A stretch of DNA of 49,957 nt from Microcaldota archaeon (GTDB lineage Archaea > Micrarchaeota > Micrarchaeia > Micrarchaeales > Micrarchaeaceae): contig JAGWHO010000008.1 in assembly GCA_028866715.1 (NCBI GenBank), forward strand, positions 1 through 49,957, given 5' to 3'. This document shows, piece after piece, positions 14,931-23,834 of this stretch (the stretch's first letter is position 1; every line of letters starts with the position of its first letter). Made by a program: the position numbers and the translations under genes. The notes beneath the pieces are model-generated. The model saw only the letters and a program-made list of their open reading frames with translations, made no database searches and was not told the DNA's origin.

Positions 14931-15194
14931 ATGAATACTCAGCAACTCATACACTACCCAAGGCTCGATACTGTAATGATGGTCGAGAAGGCCATAAAGG
15001 ACGCAAAGGAATACCCGTCAAAAAGACAGCTCTGGCTGTCGCTCAAGAAAAAGGTAATGTATCAGACATTTAATGTCATAATTGCATATCTAGAAGAATC
15101 CGGCAAGATAGTACAGAAGGACGGGAAGATAATCTGGATATGGGATCCGGACCTGGTCAAGCGATACATGGGTAGCGGCTTGGTGCTGAAATAA
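14931..15194 (+). CDS. winged-helix antitoxin-like protein of a RelE-type pair
   Basis: This 87-residue protein (MNTQQLIHYPRLDTVMMVEK...) matches my memory of a small archaeal winged-helix family that precedes RelE-type toxin genes, with the conserved YPRLDTV start, the QLWLSLKKKVMYQTFNVII helix pair and KIIWIWDPDLV wing. Its TAA (15192-15194) overlaps the toxin reading frame. The tandem AT-rich repeats ahead of it fit autorepression. Family assignment rests on pattern memory, not on a search. Confidence 0.65.
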   Translation: MNTQQLIHYPRLDTVMMVEKAIKDAKEYPSKRQLWLSLKKKVMYQTFNVIIAYLEESGKIVQKDGKIIWIWDPDLVKRYMGSGLVLK

Positions 15195-15523
15195 CAAGCC
15201 ACAGAATAGTAAGCGTAGTCTTTGCAGACGAGAAGCTGCAAAGGGCATATCTTGAAGTTAAGGACGTTAATCCTAATCTATACAAGGCCCTTGACAGGGC
15301 GACTGATAATATAAAGGCAGATCCAAGATGCGGAATTGCCATATCAAAGCGCTTGATACCCAAGATTTACATACAGAAATACGGCATAAACAATTTGTGG
15401 AAATACGACCTACCTAACGGATGGAGGCTTGTCTACTCTTTGAAAGGCAATGAAGTTGAGATCATAGCGATACTGTTGGAGTGGTTCTCACACAAAGGGT
15501 ATGAAAGGCGTTTCAAGTACTAA
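15191..15523 (+). CDS. relE: RelE/ParE-like toxin with no canonical start codon
   Basis: The frame encodes a RelE-like mRNA interferase: VFADEKLQRAYLEVKDVNPN, then IPKIYIQKYGINNLWKYDLP, GWRLVYSLKGNEVEIIAILL and a C-terminal EWFSHKGYERRFKY. The fold pattern and basic C-terminus are typical. The frame opens after a TAG at 15173 and has no ATG, GTG or TTG before the conserved start of the protein; the conserved body contains no Met codon. Candidates are ATA at 15191, which overlaps the antitoxin stop as ATAA, or ATA at 15206. The 3' end overlaps the convergent gene by 4 bases. It may be weakly translated on purpose, or be dead. Confidence 0.65.
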   Translation: MTSHRIVSVVFADEKLQRAYLEVKDVNPNLYKALDRATDNIKADPRCGIAISKRLIPKIYIQKYGINNLWKYDLPNGWRLVYSLKGNEVEIIAILLEWFSHKGYERRFKY

Positions 15524-15891
15524 TCAAGACACTTTATGCTCTCTACTTTTTCAAAACGCTCAGCGATAGCGCCGTCTTCGTCATACACGTAGACGGTCAT
15601 CTTTATGTCGTAATCGCCGGCAAAGTTGTTCGGCGTAGTGTAGAGCTTTATCGGCTTCTCTCTGCTCTTGCCAGGCATTATTATTCCAACTTTGGCTCTT
15701 CCTTTGCCAAGTTCTTTGTCAGGTGCTAGTGAGAGAGGGCTCTTCACAGATATGTCGCACTCGCACCAATATGCCTTCTCCGCATTAGAATTAGCGAACG
15801 CGAGCTTCATAACTGCGTCAGTGCGCTTGAATGCCTTAAGCTGGTTGGGCTCGAATGCTGCTGATATGCTTAGTACCGGCATGAATACCAT
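15520..15891 (-). CDS. unknown 123-residue protein, beta-rich
   Basis: The start at 15891 gives MVFMPVLSISAAFEPNQLKA. The frame runs upstream to 16239, but that part lies over the divergent regulator and reads as non-coding. The product has alternating strands (AVMKLAFANSNAEKAYWCEC, then DISVKSPLSLAPDK, KVGIIMPGKSREKPIKLYT and DYDIKMTVYVYDEDGAI), a pattern like the CARDB/Ig-type domains of archaeal cytosolic or secreted proteins. No signal peptide. A TATA box on the minus strand at 15911-15918 lies about 24 bases before the start, as for a leaderless message. Function unknown. Confidence 0.6.
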   Translation of the reverse strand: MVFMPVLSISAAFEPNQLKAFKRTDAVMKLAFANSNAEKAYWCECDISVKSPLSLAPDKELGKGRAKVGIIMPGKSREKPIKLYTTPNNFAGDYDIKMTVYVYDEDGAIAERFEKVESIKCLD

Positions 15892-15910
15892 ACCGAATGA
15901 GATGACAAGG

Positions 15911-15918
15911 TATTTATA
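15911..15918 (-). promoter_or_regulatory. TATA box for the 15891 gene (minus strand)
   Basis: The minus strand reads TATAAATA here, about 24 bases before the ATG at 15891. This is the spacing of a leaderless archaeal promoter. Confidence 0.5.
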
Positions 15919-15928
15919 GCTTGGATTT

Positions 15929-15936
15929 AATTTATA
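15929..15936 (+). promoter_or_regulatory. TATA box for the 15961 regulator
   Basis: AATTTATA precedes the ATG at 15961 by about 28 bases. Together with the minus-strand box at 15911-15918 it forms a back-to-back promoter region. Confidence 0.5.
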
Positions 15937-15960
15937 CTTCAATTGACGGTAGTGCTTATA

Positions 15961-16419
15961 ATGGAGATAAACGAATCGAAGCTCATAGAGAACGAGCTCA
16001 CCCTCAGGAACCTTCGCATAACGAGCGAGGTGACGGAGACGCGAAGGTCGATAATAAGATGGCTTGCCCTCTCGTTCGGCGTGATAAGCCCGGGAGAGAC
16101 AAGGCTCACCGCGGTTTCCGTTCTCGATGCGGTCCTTTATTTCCAGTTCAATGAGAAGAGAGACCCGACAGTTGAAGAGATAATGGAGTACATAGGCAAG
16201 AACTGGGGTCCTGTTAATGAGAAAACCCTCAGATACCACTTACTGCAGCTCAAGAAGACAGGGATAGTCGACAACTCCAAGGGCCAGTATTACCTGACGA
16301 GGCCTGAGATAGGAGACAAGTACGACCCAGAGCTCTGGATCAGCAACTATCTGGACTCGCAGGTAAGGCCGATAAAGGAGAAGGCCCTCACTGCGATGCG
16401 CGAGCTGAAGACAAGGTAA
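15961..16419 (+). CDS. winged-helix DNA-binding protein
   Basis: This 152-residue protein begins MEINESKLIENELTLRNLRI. Its C-terminal half has a winged helix: PTVEEIMEYIGKNWGPVNEK, then TLRYHLLQLKKTGIVDNSKG and a wing strand QYYLTRPEIGD. It is probably a transcription regulator. The ATG at 15961 is chosen over the TTG at 15943 because the TATA box spacing fits. The surface-protein gene follows after 4 bases, so both are likely co-transcribed, and the regulator may control surface-protein expression (inference). Confidence 0.7.
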   Translation: MEINESKLIENELTLRNLRITSEVTETRRSIIRWLALSFGVISPGETRLTAVSVLDAVLYFQFNEKRDPTVEEIMEYIGKNWGPVNEKTLRYHLLQLKKTGIVDNSKGQYYLTRPEIGDKYDPELWISNYLDSQVRPIKEKALTAMRELKTR

Positions 16420-16423
16420 TACA

Positions 16424-18130
16424 ATGGCAATGAAGAACAAGAATGTCCTAATATACGGTATAATAGCTGTGGTTGTGGCTGCGATAGCCGCGTTTGCTGC
16501 CGTGTCTTTGATCTCAACGAACGTGAGCGTAAAGCTCATGCTGTACGCGACAAACTACACTGCCGTATACCCGTACCAGACCTCTTACTTCTACATGGTG
16601 GTGAACAACACCGGTTCAACCCAGGTCAACAACCTGCCTGTCGACTTCTACCTCAACGGCACCGACATAAAGCACTATGCCGTGACGATACCTGCGCACA
16701 ACCACATAGTCCTTGGCGCGAACTACACGTACTTCGTCAATGGAACGTATCCGTTCCAGGCCATAGTCGATTCAGGAAGAACATTCAACATAGCGAACAG
16801 GTCTCCAACGCAGCAGTCCGTGACAATAAAGGTGCTGAAGACCCAGACGCCAAACGTTTACACGTCGATACCGAACACGAACATAACGAACACGCAGAGC
16901 TTCACGTTCTCTTCGTCAGGGACGCTCTCTACGGCAGTCATAGCCGACAAGTACAACATCAGCGCCATCAACGACATGTTCTACCCAACTGCAATGATAC
17001 CAAAGGCATTCGAGAATCTCTATGCCTATATATCACTGACCAATGGGGCATATGCAAGATACGCAAATAACACTGCCGCATACACTGCATGGATGCAGGG
17101 GACGACCAATCCATCTCTCGTTAATTACATCTTCTCGAGCTTCCACCTTCCGCAGAACACCATAAGCGCCAACGGCACCAAGATATATCTAACAAAGGTC
17201 AACAACCAGACAAGCATATGTACGTTCTACCAGAAGGGCTGGACGAAGATAATATCGTATTACAACAACAGCATGCAGGGCACATGCGCGTCTGTCTCTG
17301 CAAGCTCATACGCGCCGATAGAGAGCAACGTTCTCGTAGCAGCGCTGAAGTCCAACGCGACGCTCACGCACTACCAATCAGGCTTCGTATACACAAACTC
17401 TCCTGTGATAGGCTCTTCTGTAAGCCTCACCACAGGCCCGAACGCCTCGATAGGGGCAACGAACATATTCCAGAACGGCTACGGGTTCTTCGTCAGCCTC
17501 GTAAGATCGGTAAGCCCGCCGGAAAACGTGTTGAACTCGACAGGAACGTGCCTCGGCCTCATAGCTGATGAGAACAGGACGCACATATGCTCGACATACA
17601 TCTCGCCAAGGACAGGCCCTCTACCGACTAACTATTCACTTGTCAACACTACGATGCACACAGGAAACTACATGTTCGACCTCTACTCTTTGGTGAACAT
17701 GAGCAACCTGTTCTCAGCGCACTACAACGGCGCATCGCTGCTTGAGGCGCTCAATGTAAGCGGCGCGACGCAGAAGTGGTCTACAGGCTTCTCAAACCAG
17801 TGCGCATTCGGCAACGCATCGATTGGATGCTCGGTCGGCAACTTCAACTACACGAACAACATGGCAAACGTGACCCTGACGAACAACTACAATTCAACAC
17901 TCAAGATAAACAACGCAGCCTGCTACATGCCGGGAGAGCAGCACAACGTGACCGTGGGCCAGACTGTAATTGCAGGAGGGAAGTCTACGTTCTCGATGCT
18001 GTGCTATAACATACCGGTGCCTGTGGCGAGCGCGCAGTCTTCGTACACGTTCTCGCTCAACTACACGATAAACGGCAAGGCCCAGATAACTTACGGGAGC
18101 ATGAACATAACGAACTTCGGGCTCAGCTAA
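16424..18130 (+). CDS. large membrane-anchored surface protein
   Basis: This 568-residue protein has a short basic N-terminus, one hydrophobic segment at residues ~8-30 (YGIIAVVVAAIAAFAAVSLI), then a long Asn/Thr/Ser/Tyr-rich outside region with many N-x-S/T sequons. The layout fits a type II anchored, N-glycosylated archaeal cell-surface protein. Several Cys near the C-terminal half (residues ~265-290, 375-390 and 455-530) may form disulphides. I see no enzymatic motif and no known fold. It is co-transcribed with the winged-helix gene and its last 4 bases overlap the stop of the convergent gene. Confidence 0.65.
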   Translation: MAMKNKNVLIYGIIAVVVAAIAAFAAVSLISTNVSVKLMLYATNYTAVYPYQTSYFYMVVNNTGSTQVNNLPVDFYLNGTDIKHYAVTIPAHNHIVLGANYTYFVNGTYPFQAIVDSGRTFNIANRSPTQQSVTIKVLKTQTPNVYTSIPNTNITNTQSFTFSSSGTLSTAVIADKYNISAINDMFYPTAMIPKAFENLYAYISLTNGAYARYANNTAAYTAWMQGTTNPSLVNYIFSSFHLPQNTISANGTKIYLTKVNNQTSICTFYQKGWTKIISYYNNSMQGTCASVSASSYAPIESNVLVAALKSNATLTHYQSGFVYTNSPVIGSSVSLTTGPNASIGATNIFQNGYGFFVSLVRSVSPPENVLNSTGTCLGLIADENRTHICSTYISPRTGPLPTNYSLVNTTMHTGNYMFDLYSLVNMSNLFSAHYNGASLLEALNVSGATQKWSTGFSNQCAFGNASIGCSVGNFNYTNNMANVTLTNNYNSTLKINNAACYMPGEQHNVTVGQTVIAGGKSTFSMLCYNIPVPVASAQSSYTFSLNYTINGKAQITYGSMNITNFGLS

Positions 18131-18390
18131 AGGTTCAGGAAGTCTTTGGCGCCCAGGCCTTCAGGGAAGGCCCTGCCGTTCTGGGCCTCCACCGGCAGCC
18201 CTGTATCGTTGGCTACCCTTTCGAGCTCGCTCATGTCTATAAGCCTGTCGCAGAACAGCTCGACGAATTTGTCCCTGCCTGCATCCACCCTTTTTATCTT
18301 GAATGTCATCTGCTGGAACATGCCTGTCCTCTTTACCCTGATGATGACGGAGCCGTCTCTTATTATGGCCATAACCTTGTCGCTAAGCAT
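18127..18390 (-). CDS. small unknown protein (87 residues)
   Basis: The start at 18390 gives MLSDKVMAIIRDGSVIIRVK. The upstream extension to 18504 runs under the nuoH start and is unlikely. It has strands (VMAIIRDGSVIIRVKR, QMTFKIKRVDAG) followed by helices (KFVELFCDRLIDMSELERVA) and an acidic, Gly-rich end. I do not recognise the family. Its stop overlaps the surface-protein stop by 4 bases (CTAA). Confidence 0.55.
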   Translation of the reverse strand: MLSDKVMAIIRDGSVIIRVKRTGMFQQMTFKIKRVDAGRDKFVELFCDRLIDMSELERVANDTGLPVEAQNGRAFPEGLGAKDFLNL

Positions 18391-18418
18391 ATTACCGTGA
18401 AACGCTTGGAAAGATAAG

Positions 18419-18428
18419 AATATAAAAG
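18419..18428 (+). promoter_or_regulatory. TATA box for the nuoHIJKLMN operon
   Basis: AATATAAAAG lies about 30 bases before the nuoH ATG at 18454. The spacing fits a leaderless operon transcript. Confidence 0.55.
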
Positions 18429-18453
18429 TGAAGTTGCATCTATTCATGATTGG

Positions 18454-19497
18454 ATGGACATTGGCTCGCCAGCGATAGCCGCTTACTTCTCTTACGTGTA
18501 TCATCTCATCTCAAGCACTGTGCAGTCCGACCTTATGGCAGGGATAATCTCCCTTGTCGTGGCGTTCGTCGTATTTCTCATAATACTCTCTGTCATGTTC
18601 TCCATATTCTCGTACATATTCGGCTGGATAGAGAGGAAGATGATTGCAAGGGCGCATTCGAGGCACGGCCCAACATATGTGGGCAAGTACGGGTTTCTGC
18701 AGAATCTTGCGGACGTGCTCAAGCTGATATCCAAGGAGCACATAGTACCGCACAATGCCGATACGCCGCTATTCCAGACGATACTGCCGCTGATAGTCGC
18801 GGTGTTCATGACGCTGCTGGTCTTCATACCTTTCACCGGCTCGTTTGTCGGGATAAACACGGATCTCGGCCTGCTTGCCGTGTTCATAGCCCTGTCGTTC
18901 ACTCCGTTGCTGTTGTTTCTTGCGGGGTGGACCAGCGGTAACAAGTTCGGGTCCATAAGCGCCCAGAGGTCTGTCGTGATACTCATAAGCTACGAGATCC
19001 CCCTGATACTGGTTGTTGCAGCAATCGCGATGATGGCAGGAAGCTTCAGCCTCACCTCGATAGTCAATGCCCAGCAGTCAGGCTGGTACGGGCTTCTGAT
19101 GCCCATAGGGCTGGTTGTGTTCTTCATAGTGCTGCTTGCGGAGCTGGAAAGGCCGCCATTCGACCTTCGAGAGGCAGACAACGAGCTTATAGCGGGTTGG
19201 CTTACCGATGTCAGCGCGCCGTATTACGGGCTGTCGCTGCTTCTTGACTACACCAGGGTGTTCGTTGGCACATTGCTCATATCGGTGCTCTTCCTTGGCG
19301 GATGGCTCGGCCCCGCAATAATACCCCAATTCGCATGGCTCATGATAAAGGTCGTCATACTCTCGCTGCTGATAATAGTGATAAGGGCAACGTTCGTCAG
19401 GATGAGGATAGACAGGGTGTTAAGGACAGGATGGCTCTATCTCACGCCGTTGGCGGTAGTTAACTTATTAATTACGTTCTTACTATTCATAAAGTAG
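18454..19497 (+). CDS. nuoH: complex I subunit NuoH
   Basis: This 347-residue membrane subunit lines the quinone site of Nuo-type complex I. The family signatures are present: a GPTYVGKYGFLQNLADVLKL loop and the acidic ELERPPFDLREADNELIAGW loop. About eight hydrophobic helices are visible. It is the first gene of a seven-gene operon with the order H-I-J-K-L-M-N. Subunits A, B, C and D, which precede H in many genomes, are not upstream: the neighbour is a surface protein. Confidence 0.96.
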   Translation: MDIGSPAIAAYFSYVYHLISSTVQSDLMAGIISLVVAFVVFLIILSVMFSIFSYIFGWIERKMIARAHSRHGPTYVGKYGFLQNLADVLKLISKEHIVPHNADTPLFQTILPLIVAVFMTLLVFIPFTGSFVGINTDLGLLAVFIALSFTPLLLFLAGWTSGNKFGSISAQRSVVILISYEIPLILVVAAIAMMAGSFSLTSIVNAQQSGWYGLLMPIGLVVFFIVLLAELERPPFDLREADNELIAGWLTDVSAPYYGLSLLLDYTRVFVGTLLISVLFLGGWLGPAIIPQFAWLMIKVVILSLLIIVIRATFVRMRIDRVLRTGWLYLTPLAVVNLLITFLLFIK

Positions 19498-19504
19498 TGG
19501 TTGG

Positions 19505-19876
19505 ATGGCAGCGAATCCCGTGACTCCTGTAGTGAAGGTTGCGAAGGAGCTTTTCAAGAAGCCATTTACTACGGAATTCCCAGAACAGCGAGAAGAGATA
19601 GTCGACAATTACAGGGGCATACACAAGCTCGACATGAAGACGTGCATAAGCTGCTCCGCATGCGCGAGAATCTGCCCAAATGACACGATCACGATGGTAG
19701 ACACGGAGACGGACAAGGGCACCAAGATAATGCCGGAGATAAACCTCGAGAGATGCCTCTTCTGCGCCCTCTGCGAGGAGGTCTGTCCCACAGACTGCCT
19801 TATACTTACAAAGGACTACGACTTCGAGAGATACGACAGACGCGAATTCATCAAAAGGCCAGAAGAGCTGGACTGA
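19505..19876 (+). CDS. nuoI: complex I iron-sulphur subunit NuoI
   Basis: This is a 123-residue ferredoxin-like subunit that passes electrons toward the quinone site. It has two 4Fe-4S motifs: Cys 47, 50, 53, 57 (CISCSACARICP) and 84, 87, 90, 94 (CLFCALCEEVCP). It lies 7 bases after nuoH. It is shorter than bacterial NuoI, similar to archaeal forms. Confidence 0.95.
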   Translation: MAANPVTPVVKVAKELFKKPFTTEFPEQREEIVDNYRGIHKLDMKTCISCSACARICPNDTITMVDTETDKGTKIMPEINLERCLFCALCEEVCPTDCLILTKDYDFERYDRREFIKRPEELD

Positions 19877-19888
19877 CGCTGTGATCAG

Positions 19889-20365
19889 ATGGTTTATGCC
19901 CCGATATTTTTCGCACTTGCGGCAATAGAGATCATACTGATAGCGCTCATATTCGTCTTCAAAGATGTGCTGCACTCTGTCCTCGCGCTCTCGATGGCGT
20001 TCTTCTTCAACTCGGTCCTGTTCCTGGCATTAGGCCAGCCGCTTCTTGCGCTCATACAGCTCTTCATAATGGTTGGCGGCGTGTCAACCTACGTATTCGT
20101 GGGTGTCGCGTCGATCAGCTTCTCGAATTTCAGGCACACGAGGTTCGCGGCGCTCGCCGGGCTCTCGGTTGCAGCTTTTCTCATATTGTCGTACAAGATG
20201 CTGAGCGTGCAGCTCCCGGAGGCGCAGGCCAACGTGTTCGCAATCAATTCCATTGGCCCTGCAATATCCTCCAACGTGGCGCTGTTCTACGTCATACTGT
20301 TCATGGTGTTCAGCGTTAGCCTCGGGTCAATACTGCTCTTGAAGCGCATAGGTGTGAAGAGATGA
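19889..20365 (+). CDS. nuoJ: complex I subunit NuoJ
   Basis: This 158-residue hydrophobic protein has about five membrane segments. The conserved GGVSTYVFVGVASI stretch (third helix) and an early VFKDVLHSVLALSMAFFFNS region match NuoJ. It follows nuoI by 12 bases and overlaps nuoK by 4 bases (ATGA). Confidence 0.9.
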   Translation: MVYAPIFFALAAIEIILIALIFVFKDVLHSVLALSMAFFFNSVLFLALGQPLLALIQLFIMVGGVSTYVFVGVASISFSNFRHTRFAALAGLSVAAFLILSYKMLSVQLPEAQANVFAINSIGPAISSNVALFYVILFMVFSVSLGSILLLKRIGVKR

Positions 20366-20658
20366 TACTAGAATTCATATTGCTCGGTTTCGCGATGTTC
20401 GCCATAGGCATAAGCGGCATAGCGGCTAGCAGGCACTTCGTGATAATGATGCTTTCCGTAGAGGTGGCGCTGATAGCTGCCACGCTGGTGGGCACCGCGT
20501 TCTTCTACTACGTCTCAAGCGTCAACATATTGATATTCCTTCTTGCTGTATGGTCTGTCGCGAGCGTGGAGGTGCTCTCGCTTGTGGTGTTCTACAGGTA
20601 TCTCGCGAAGAACGAGGTAAGCATGGACGTGACAAAGCTCTCGAAACTAAGGGATTGA
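20362..20658 (+). CDS. nuoK: complex I subunit NuoK
   Basis: This 98-residue subunit has three membrane helices. Conserved acidic residues sit in the second helix (MLSVEVALIA) and in the third (VASVEVLSLVVFYRY). The ATG overlaps the nuoJ stop. Length is normal. Confidence 0.92.
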   Translation: MILEFILLGFAMFAIGISGIAASRHFVIMMLSVEVALIAATLVGTAFFYYVSSVNILIFLLAVWSVASVEVLSLVVFYRYLAKNEVSMDVTKLSKLRD

Positions 20659-22416
20659 ATGGTTCTGCCTATATTTACTGTCGTGCTGCCGCTCGTCGTG
20701 GCCGCATTTCTCTCGCTTATAGTGAAGGGCAAGCCGGCAAGATACATAGCGCTGGCAGGGTCGCTTGTGTCGTTGGGCATGGTTGCTCTACTGCTAAGCA
20801 TAACATCAAACGCGCCTATAAGCTGGTTCAGTCTCCCTGGGTTGAGCGTGATGCTTACGGCATCGACACAGCCCATCAACCTGCTGCTCCTGCAGCTGAT
20901 TGCGGCAATTACCCCGCTGATATTCATATACTCGATAGGATTCATGGACGTGCCGAGCGAGCAGGGCAGATACTACTTCGAGATATGCCTGTTTGCCGCT
21001 GCGATGATGCTGTTCGCCATTGCAGGGGATTTCATAACCATGCTTATCGGCTGGGAGCTGCTTGGCGTGACCAGCTACCTCTTGATAGGCTTCTGGTACA
21101 AGAAGGAGAGGCCGCCACTCGCAGCGCGAAAGGCCATAACTACGATAATCATAGGCGATGTGCTCATGCTGATGGCTGCGCTTCTGCTATGGAACTCATA
21201 CGGTACGTTCAGCTTCGCGTCTATAATATCACAAGGGGCGGCCCCGCTGCTTCCTATGGCAATGGTGCTCGTGGCGCTCGCGGCATTCACCAAATCCGCC
21301 CAATTCCCGTTCCACGAATGGCTGCCTGATGCGATGGAGGGGCCGACTCCAGTGTCCGCGTTCCTGCATTCGTCTACGATGGTAAAGGCCGGCATCTTCC
21401 TCATCATGGTGCTTCTCCCGCTCTTCATTGCGGCTAATATGCTGCCCATGCTCCTGATCATAGGAGTAATAACGGCGCTTATCGGAGTCACGAACGCGCT
21501 GGCAGAGAATCACATAAAGCGCGTTCTCGCGTACTCTACAATAGAGGACCTTGGCCTTATGACCGTAGCGCTTGGGTTAGGCTCGCTGCCTGCCGCGCTG
21601 ACGCTGTTCGTGGTCCAGACGTTCTACAAGGCTCTGCTCTTCATGAGCGCCGGCTCGATAATGAGGGCGAATAACAACGAGGAGTCCATAACGAATCTGT
21701 TTGTCCCGTCTACCAGCAAGGCGCTGATAATAGCAACGATCATAGGGGTGCTCTCGCTTGCGGGCATATTCCCCCTTAGCGGGTTCTTCGGCAAAGCGGG
21801 AATAGAATCGGCATCGAACAGCATCATCGTATATGCGATTCTGTCGGTGATCGGATTTGCGAGCAGCATATACATCTTCAGATGGTTCTTGATACCGTTG
21901 CGAAAGCAGGCGCAGAAGAGGGGCGTGCTTGCCAACTTCAGGACGTTGCCAAAGCCAATGCTTGCGGCAACTTACATAACCGCTGCACTGGTCGTCTATG
22001 CGTCACTGCTCTATCTTGGGGTTTTACCGTGGCTGTCCCTTACCCCGGCCCCGATACCAATAGCGGCAGCAGCCGCAGAGACCACCATAACGCTGATCGG
22101 GCTGTCTGTGGCATATGTAGCCTACATGAGGCTCAGGCTCAAGAAGATGTCTGAGGCGCACAGGGCCGCATATCTCGCGCTTTACAACAATCTTGCGGTC
22201 AACGCGGCATACTCGCTCATCGCGAGGCTGTTCAACGCGATAGCCTGGGTCGTGGAAGGCATAGACAGGAACATCTACAGGGCTTTTAGGACCGGAGCCA
22301 TAAGCCCTATCTTGTTCGCAAGGCTCCTTAGAAGGATGGAGGACGGCCAGGCAAACGCTTACGTCGCAGCCTTCATACTTGGTACGCTTCTGCTGCTGAT
22401 AATTCTCGTGGTGTGA
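20659..22416 (+). CDS. nuoL: complex I antiporter-like subunit NuoL
   Basis: This 585-residue proton-pumping subunit has the conserved HEWLPDAMEGPTPVSAFLHS segment followed by STMVKAGIFL, with the key Lys. The C-terminal part (about 150 residues) contains the long lateral helix and a final membrane helix. It starts directly after the nuoK stop and is the largest gene of the operon. Slightly shorter than E. coli NuoL. Confidence 0.95.
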   Translation: MVLPIFTVVLPLVVAAFLSLIVKGKPARYIALAGSLVSLGMVALLLSITSNAPISWFSLPGLSVMLTASTQPINLLLLQLIAAITPLIFIYSIGFMDVPSEQGRYYFEICLFAAAMMLFAIAGDFITMLIGWELLGVTSYLLIGFWYKKERPPLAARKAITTIIIGDVLMLMAALLLWNSYGTFSFASIISQGAAPLLPMAMVLVALAAFTKSAQFPFHEWLPDAMEGPTPVSAFLHSSTMVKAGIFLIMVLLPLFIAANMLPMLLIIGVITALIGVTNALAENHIKRVLAYSTIEDLGLMTVALGLGSLPAALTLFVVQTFYKALLFMSAGSIMRANNNEESITNLFVPSTSKALIIATIIGVLSLAGIFPLSGFFGKAGIESASNSIIVYAILSVIGFASSIYIFRWFLIPLRKQAQKRGVLANFRTLPKPMLAATYITAALVVYASLLYLGVLPWLSLTPAPIPIAAAAAETTITLIGLSVAYVAYMRLRLKKMSEAHRAAYLALYNNLAVNAAYSLIARLFNAIAWVVEGIDRNIYRAFRTGAISPILFARLLRRMEDGQANAYVAAFILGTLLLLIILVV

Positions 22417-22417
22417 T

Positions 22418-23830
22418 ATGTTCCCTATAATTAGCGCGATGCTGGTCATTCCCATAGTGGGATTTGTGCTGATAGCGCTGCTCAAGGAGCGAATGAGCAA
22501 AGGCATAGCGGTCGCGTCCACCGCCATAGTATTCGCGCTCACGCTCGGCCTTCTCATATACTCGATAACAACAGGCAATGCAAACCTTTCCGAGTCGTAC
22601 AGCTATATAAGCTCTTTCGGCATAGGGCTCAGCTTCAGGCTCGGCATAATCCCGCTTATACTGCTCTTTATGTCGTCTATCGTGCTTCTCGCGACCGCGC
22701 TGTCGGGCAACCACGAGAACAGCAGGCCGAGGGCAGCAAACATGCTCATAATGCTCTTCCAGATCGCGAGCATAGGGCTGTTCACGTCGGCAAACTTCTT
22801 CATGTTCTTCATATTCTGGGACATCGGCGTCATAGCAATGTTCTTCATGATAAACGTGCTCGGCTCCGCGAACCGCAGGCAGGCGTCCATAAAGTTCCTG
22901 ATATACGAGCTGCTTGCGAGCGCGCTTCTGCTCCTTGCAATACTCATGATATACTTCTATACGCCTGTGCATTCATTTGACATAGCCTACATCACGAGCA
23001 ACATAGCAATGATACCGGCTAACGTGCAGGGCGCAATATTCGCGCTGCTGTTCATTGCATTTATGATAAACATGCCGTTATTCCCGCTGCACCACTGGCT
23101 TCCCGACGCGCATACCGAGGCATCGACGCAAGGCTCGATGCTGCTTTCAGGCATACTCACCAAGTACGGCGGATTCGGCATGATCCTTCTGTTCGGCATG
23201 ATGCCCGTGTCTCACTCCTGGGCCAGCTACATAGCCTTGCTTGCCGCATTCTCGACTTTCTATGCCGTGTTCCTGCTGATGAGGCAGACTGACGTGAAAA
23301 GGATCATAGCATACTCGACGATAGTGGAGATGGGCATAGTCATGTTCGGGATAACAGCGCTGAACAGCCTCGGCACCTACGGCGCCGTTTACGCAATGCT
23401 GTCCCATGGCCTGGTCGTGGCGCTCATGTTCCTTGCAGTCGGCTCGCTCAAGCACCTGTTCGGAGAACGCGACATAAACATACTGCGAGGAACAGTCCTG
23501 AACGCCAAGGCCACCACGTACACGTTCCTGATCGGGACGCTTGCGATGGTGGGGTTCCCGCTCTCCGCGGGTTTCATAGCAGACATACTCATATTCCTCG
23601 GAACCTTGCAATCGTTCGGGCTCCTCGGCCTGATACCGTTAGGCGCATTGATACTGCTCGGTTCATACATGTATTTCGTGATAAACAGATCGATGCTTGC
23701 GACAAGGGAGCATTCCAGGAACGTGGATTACATAGGCATGCAGCAGCGCATAGGCTATGCGTTCCTGATGTTCTTCATATTCCTGTTCGGCGTGCTTCCG
23801 TTCCTGCTGCTGAATCTTGTCAAATTGTGA
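22418..23830 (+). CDS. nuoM: complex I antiporter-like subunit NuoM
   Basis: This is a 470-residue proton-pumping subunit. The conserved PLHHWLPDAHTEASTQGSML and following SGILTKYGGFGMI loop, and the RIIAYSTIVEMGIVMFG stretch, match NuoM. It begins 1 base after the nuoL stop. Confidence 0.95.
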   Translation: MFPIISAMLVIPIVGFVLIALLKERMSKGIAVASTAIVFALTLGLLIYSITTGNANLSESYSYISSFGIGLSFRLGIIPLILLFMSSIVLLATALSGNHENSRPRAANMLIMLFQIASIGLFTSANFFMFFIFWDIGVIAMFFMINVLGSANRRQASIKFLIYELLASALLLLAILMIYFYTPVHSFDIAYITSNIAMIPANVQGAIFALLFIAFMINMPLFPLHHWLPDAHTEASTQGSMLLSGILTKYGGFGMILLFGMMPVSHSWASYIALLAAFSTFYAVFLLMRQTDVKRIIAYSTIVEMGIVMFGITALNSLGTYGAVYAMLSHGLVVALMFLAVGSLKHLFGERDINILRGTVLNAKATTYTFLIGTLAMVGFPLSAGFIADILIFLGTLQSFGLLGLIPLGALILLGSYMYFVINRSMLATREHSRNVDYIGMQQRIGYAFLMFFIFLFGVLPFLLLNLVKL

Positions 23831-23834
23831 TAAA

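Noticed and set aside
15892-16239. N-terminal extension of the 123-residue minus gene to 239 residues
   Set aside because: It lies entirely opposite the winged-helix gene and does not look coding. The TATA box at 15911-15918 fits the short form.
22373-22972. 199-codon minus-strand frame across nuoL/nuoM
   Set aside because: Tyr/Arg/Glu-rich complement of hydrophobic codons. No domain pattern.
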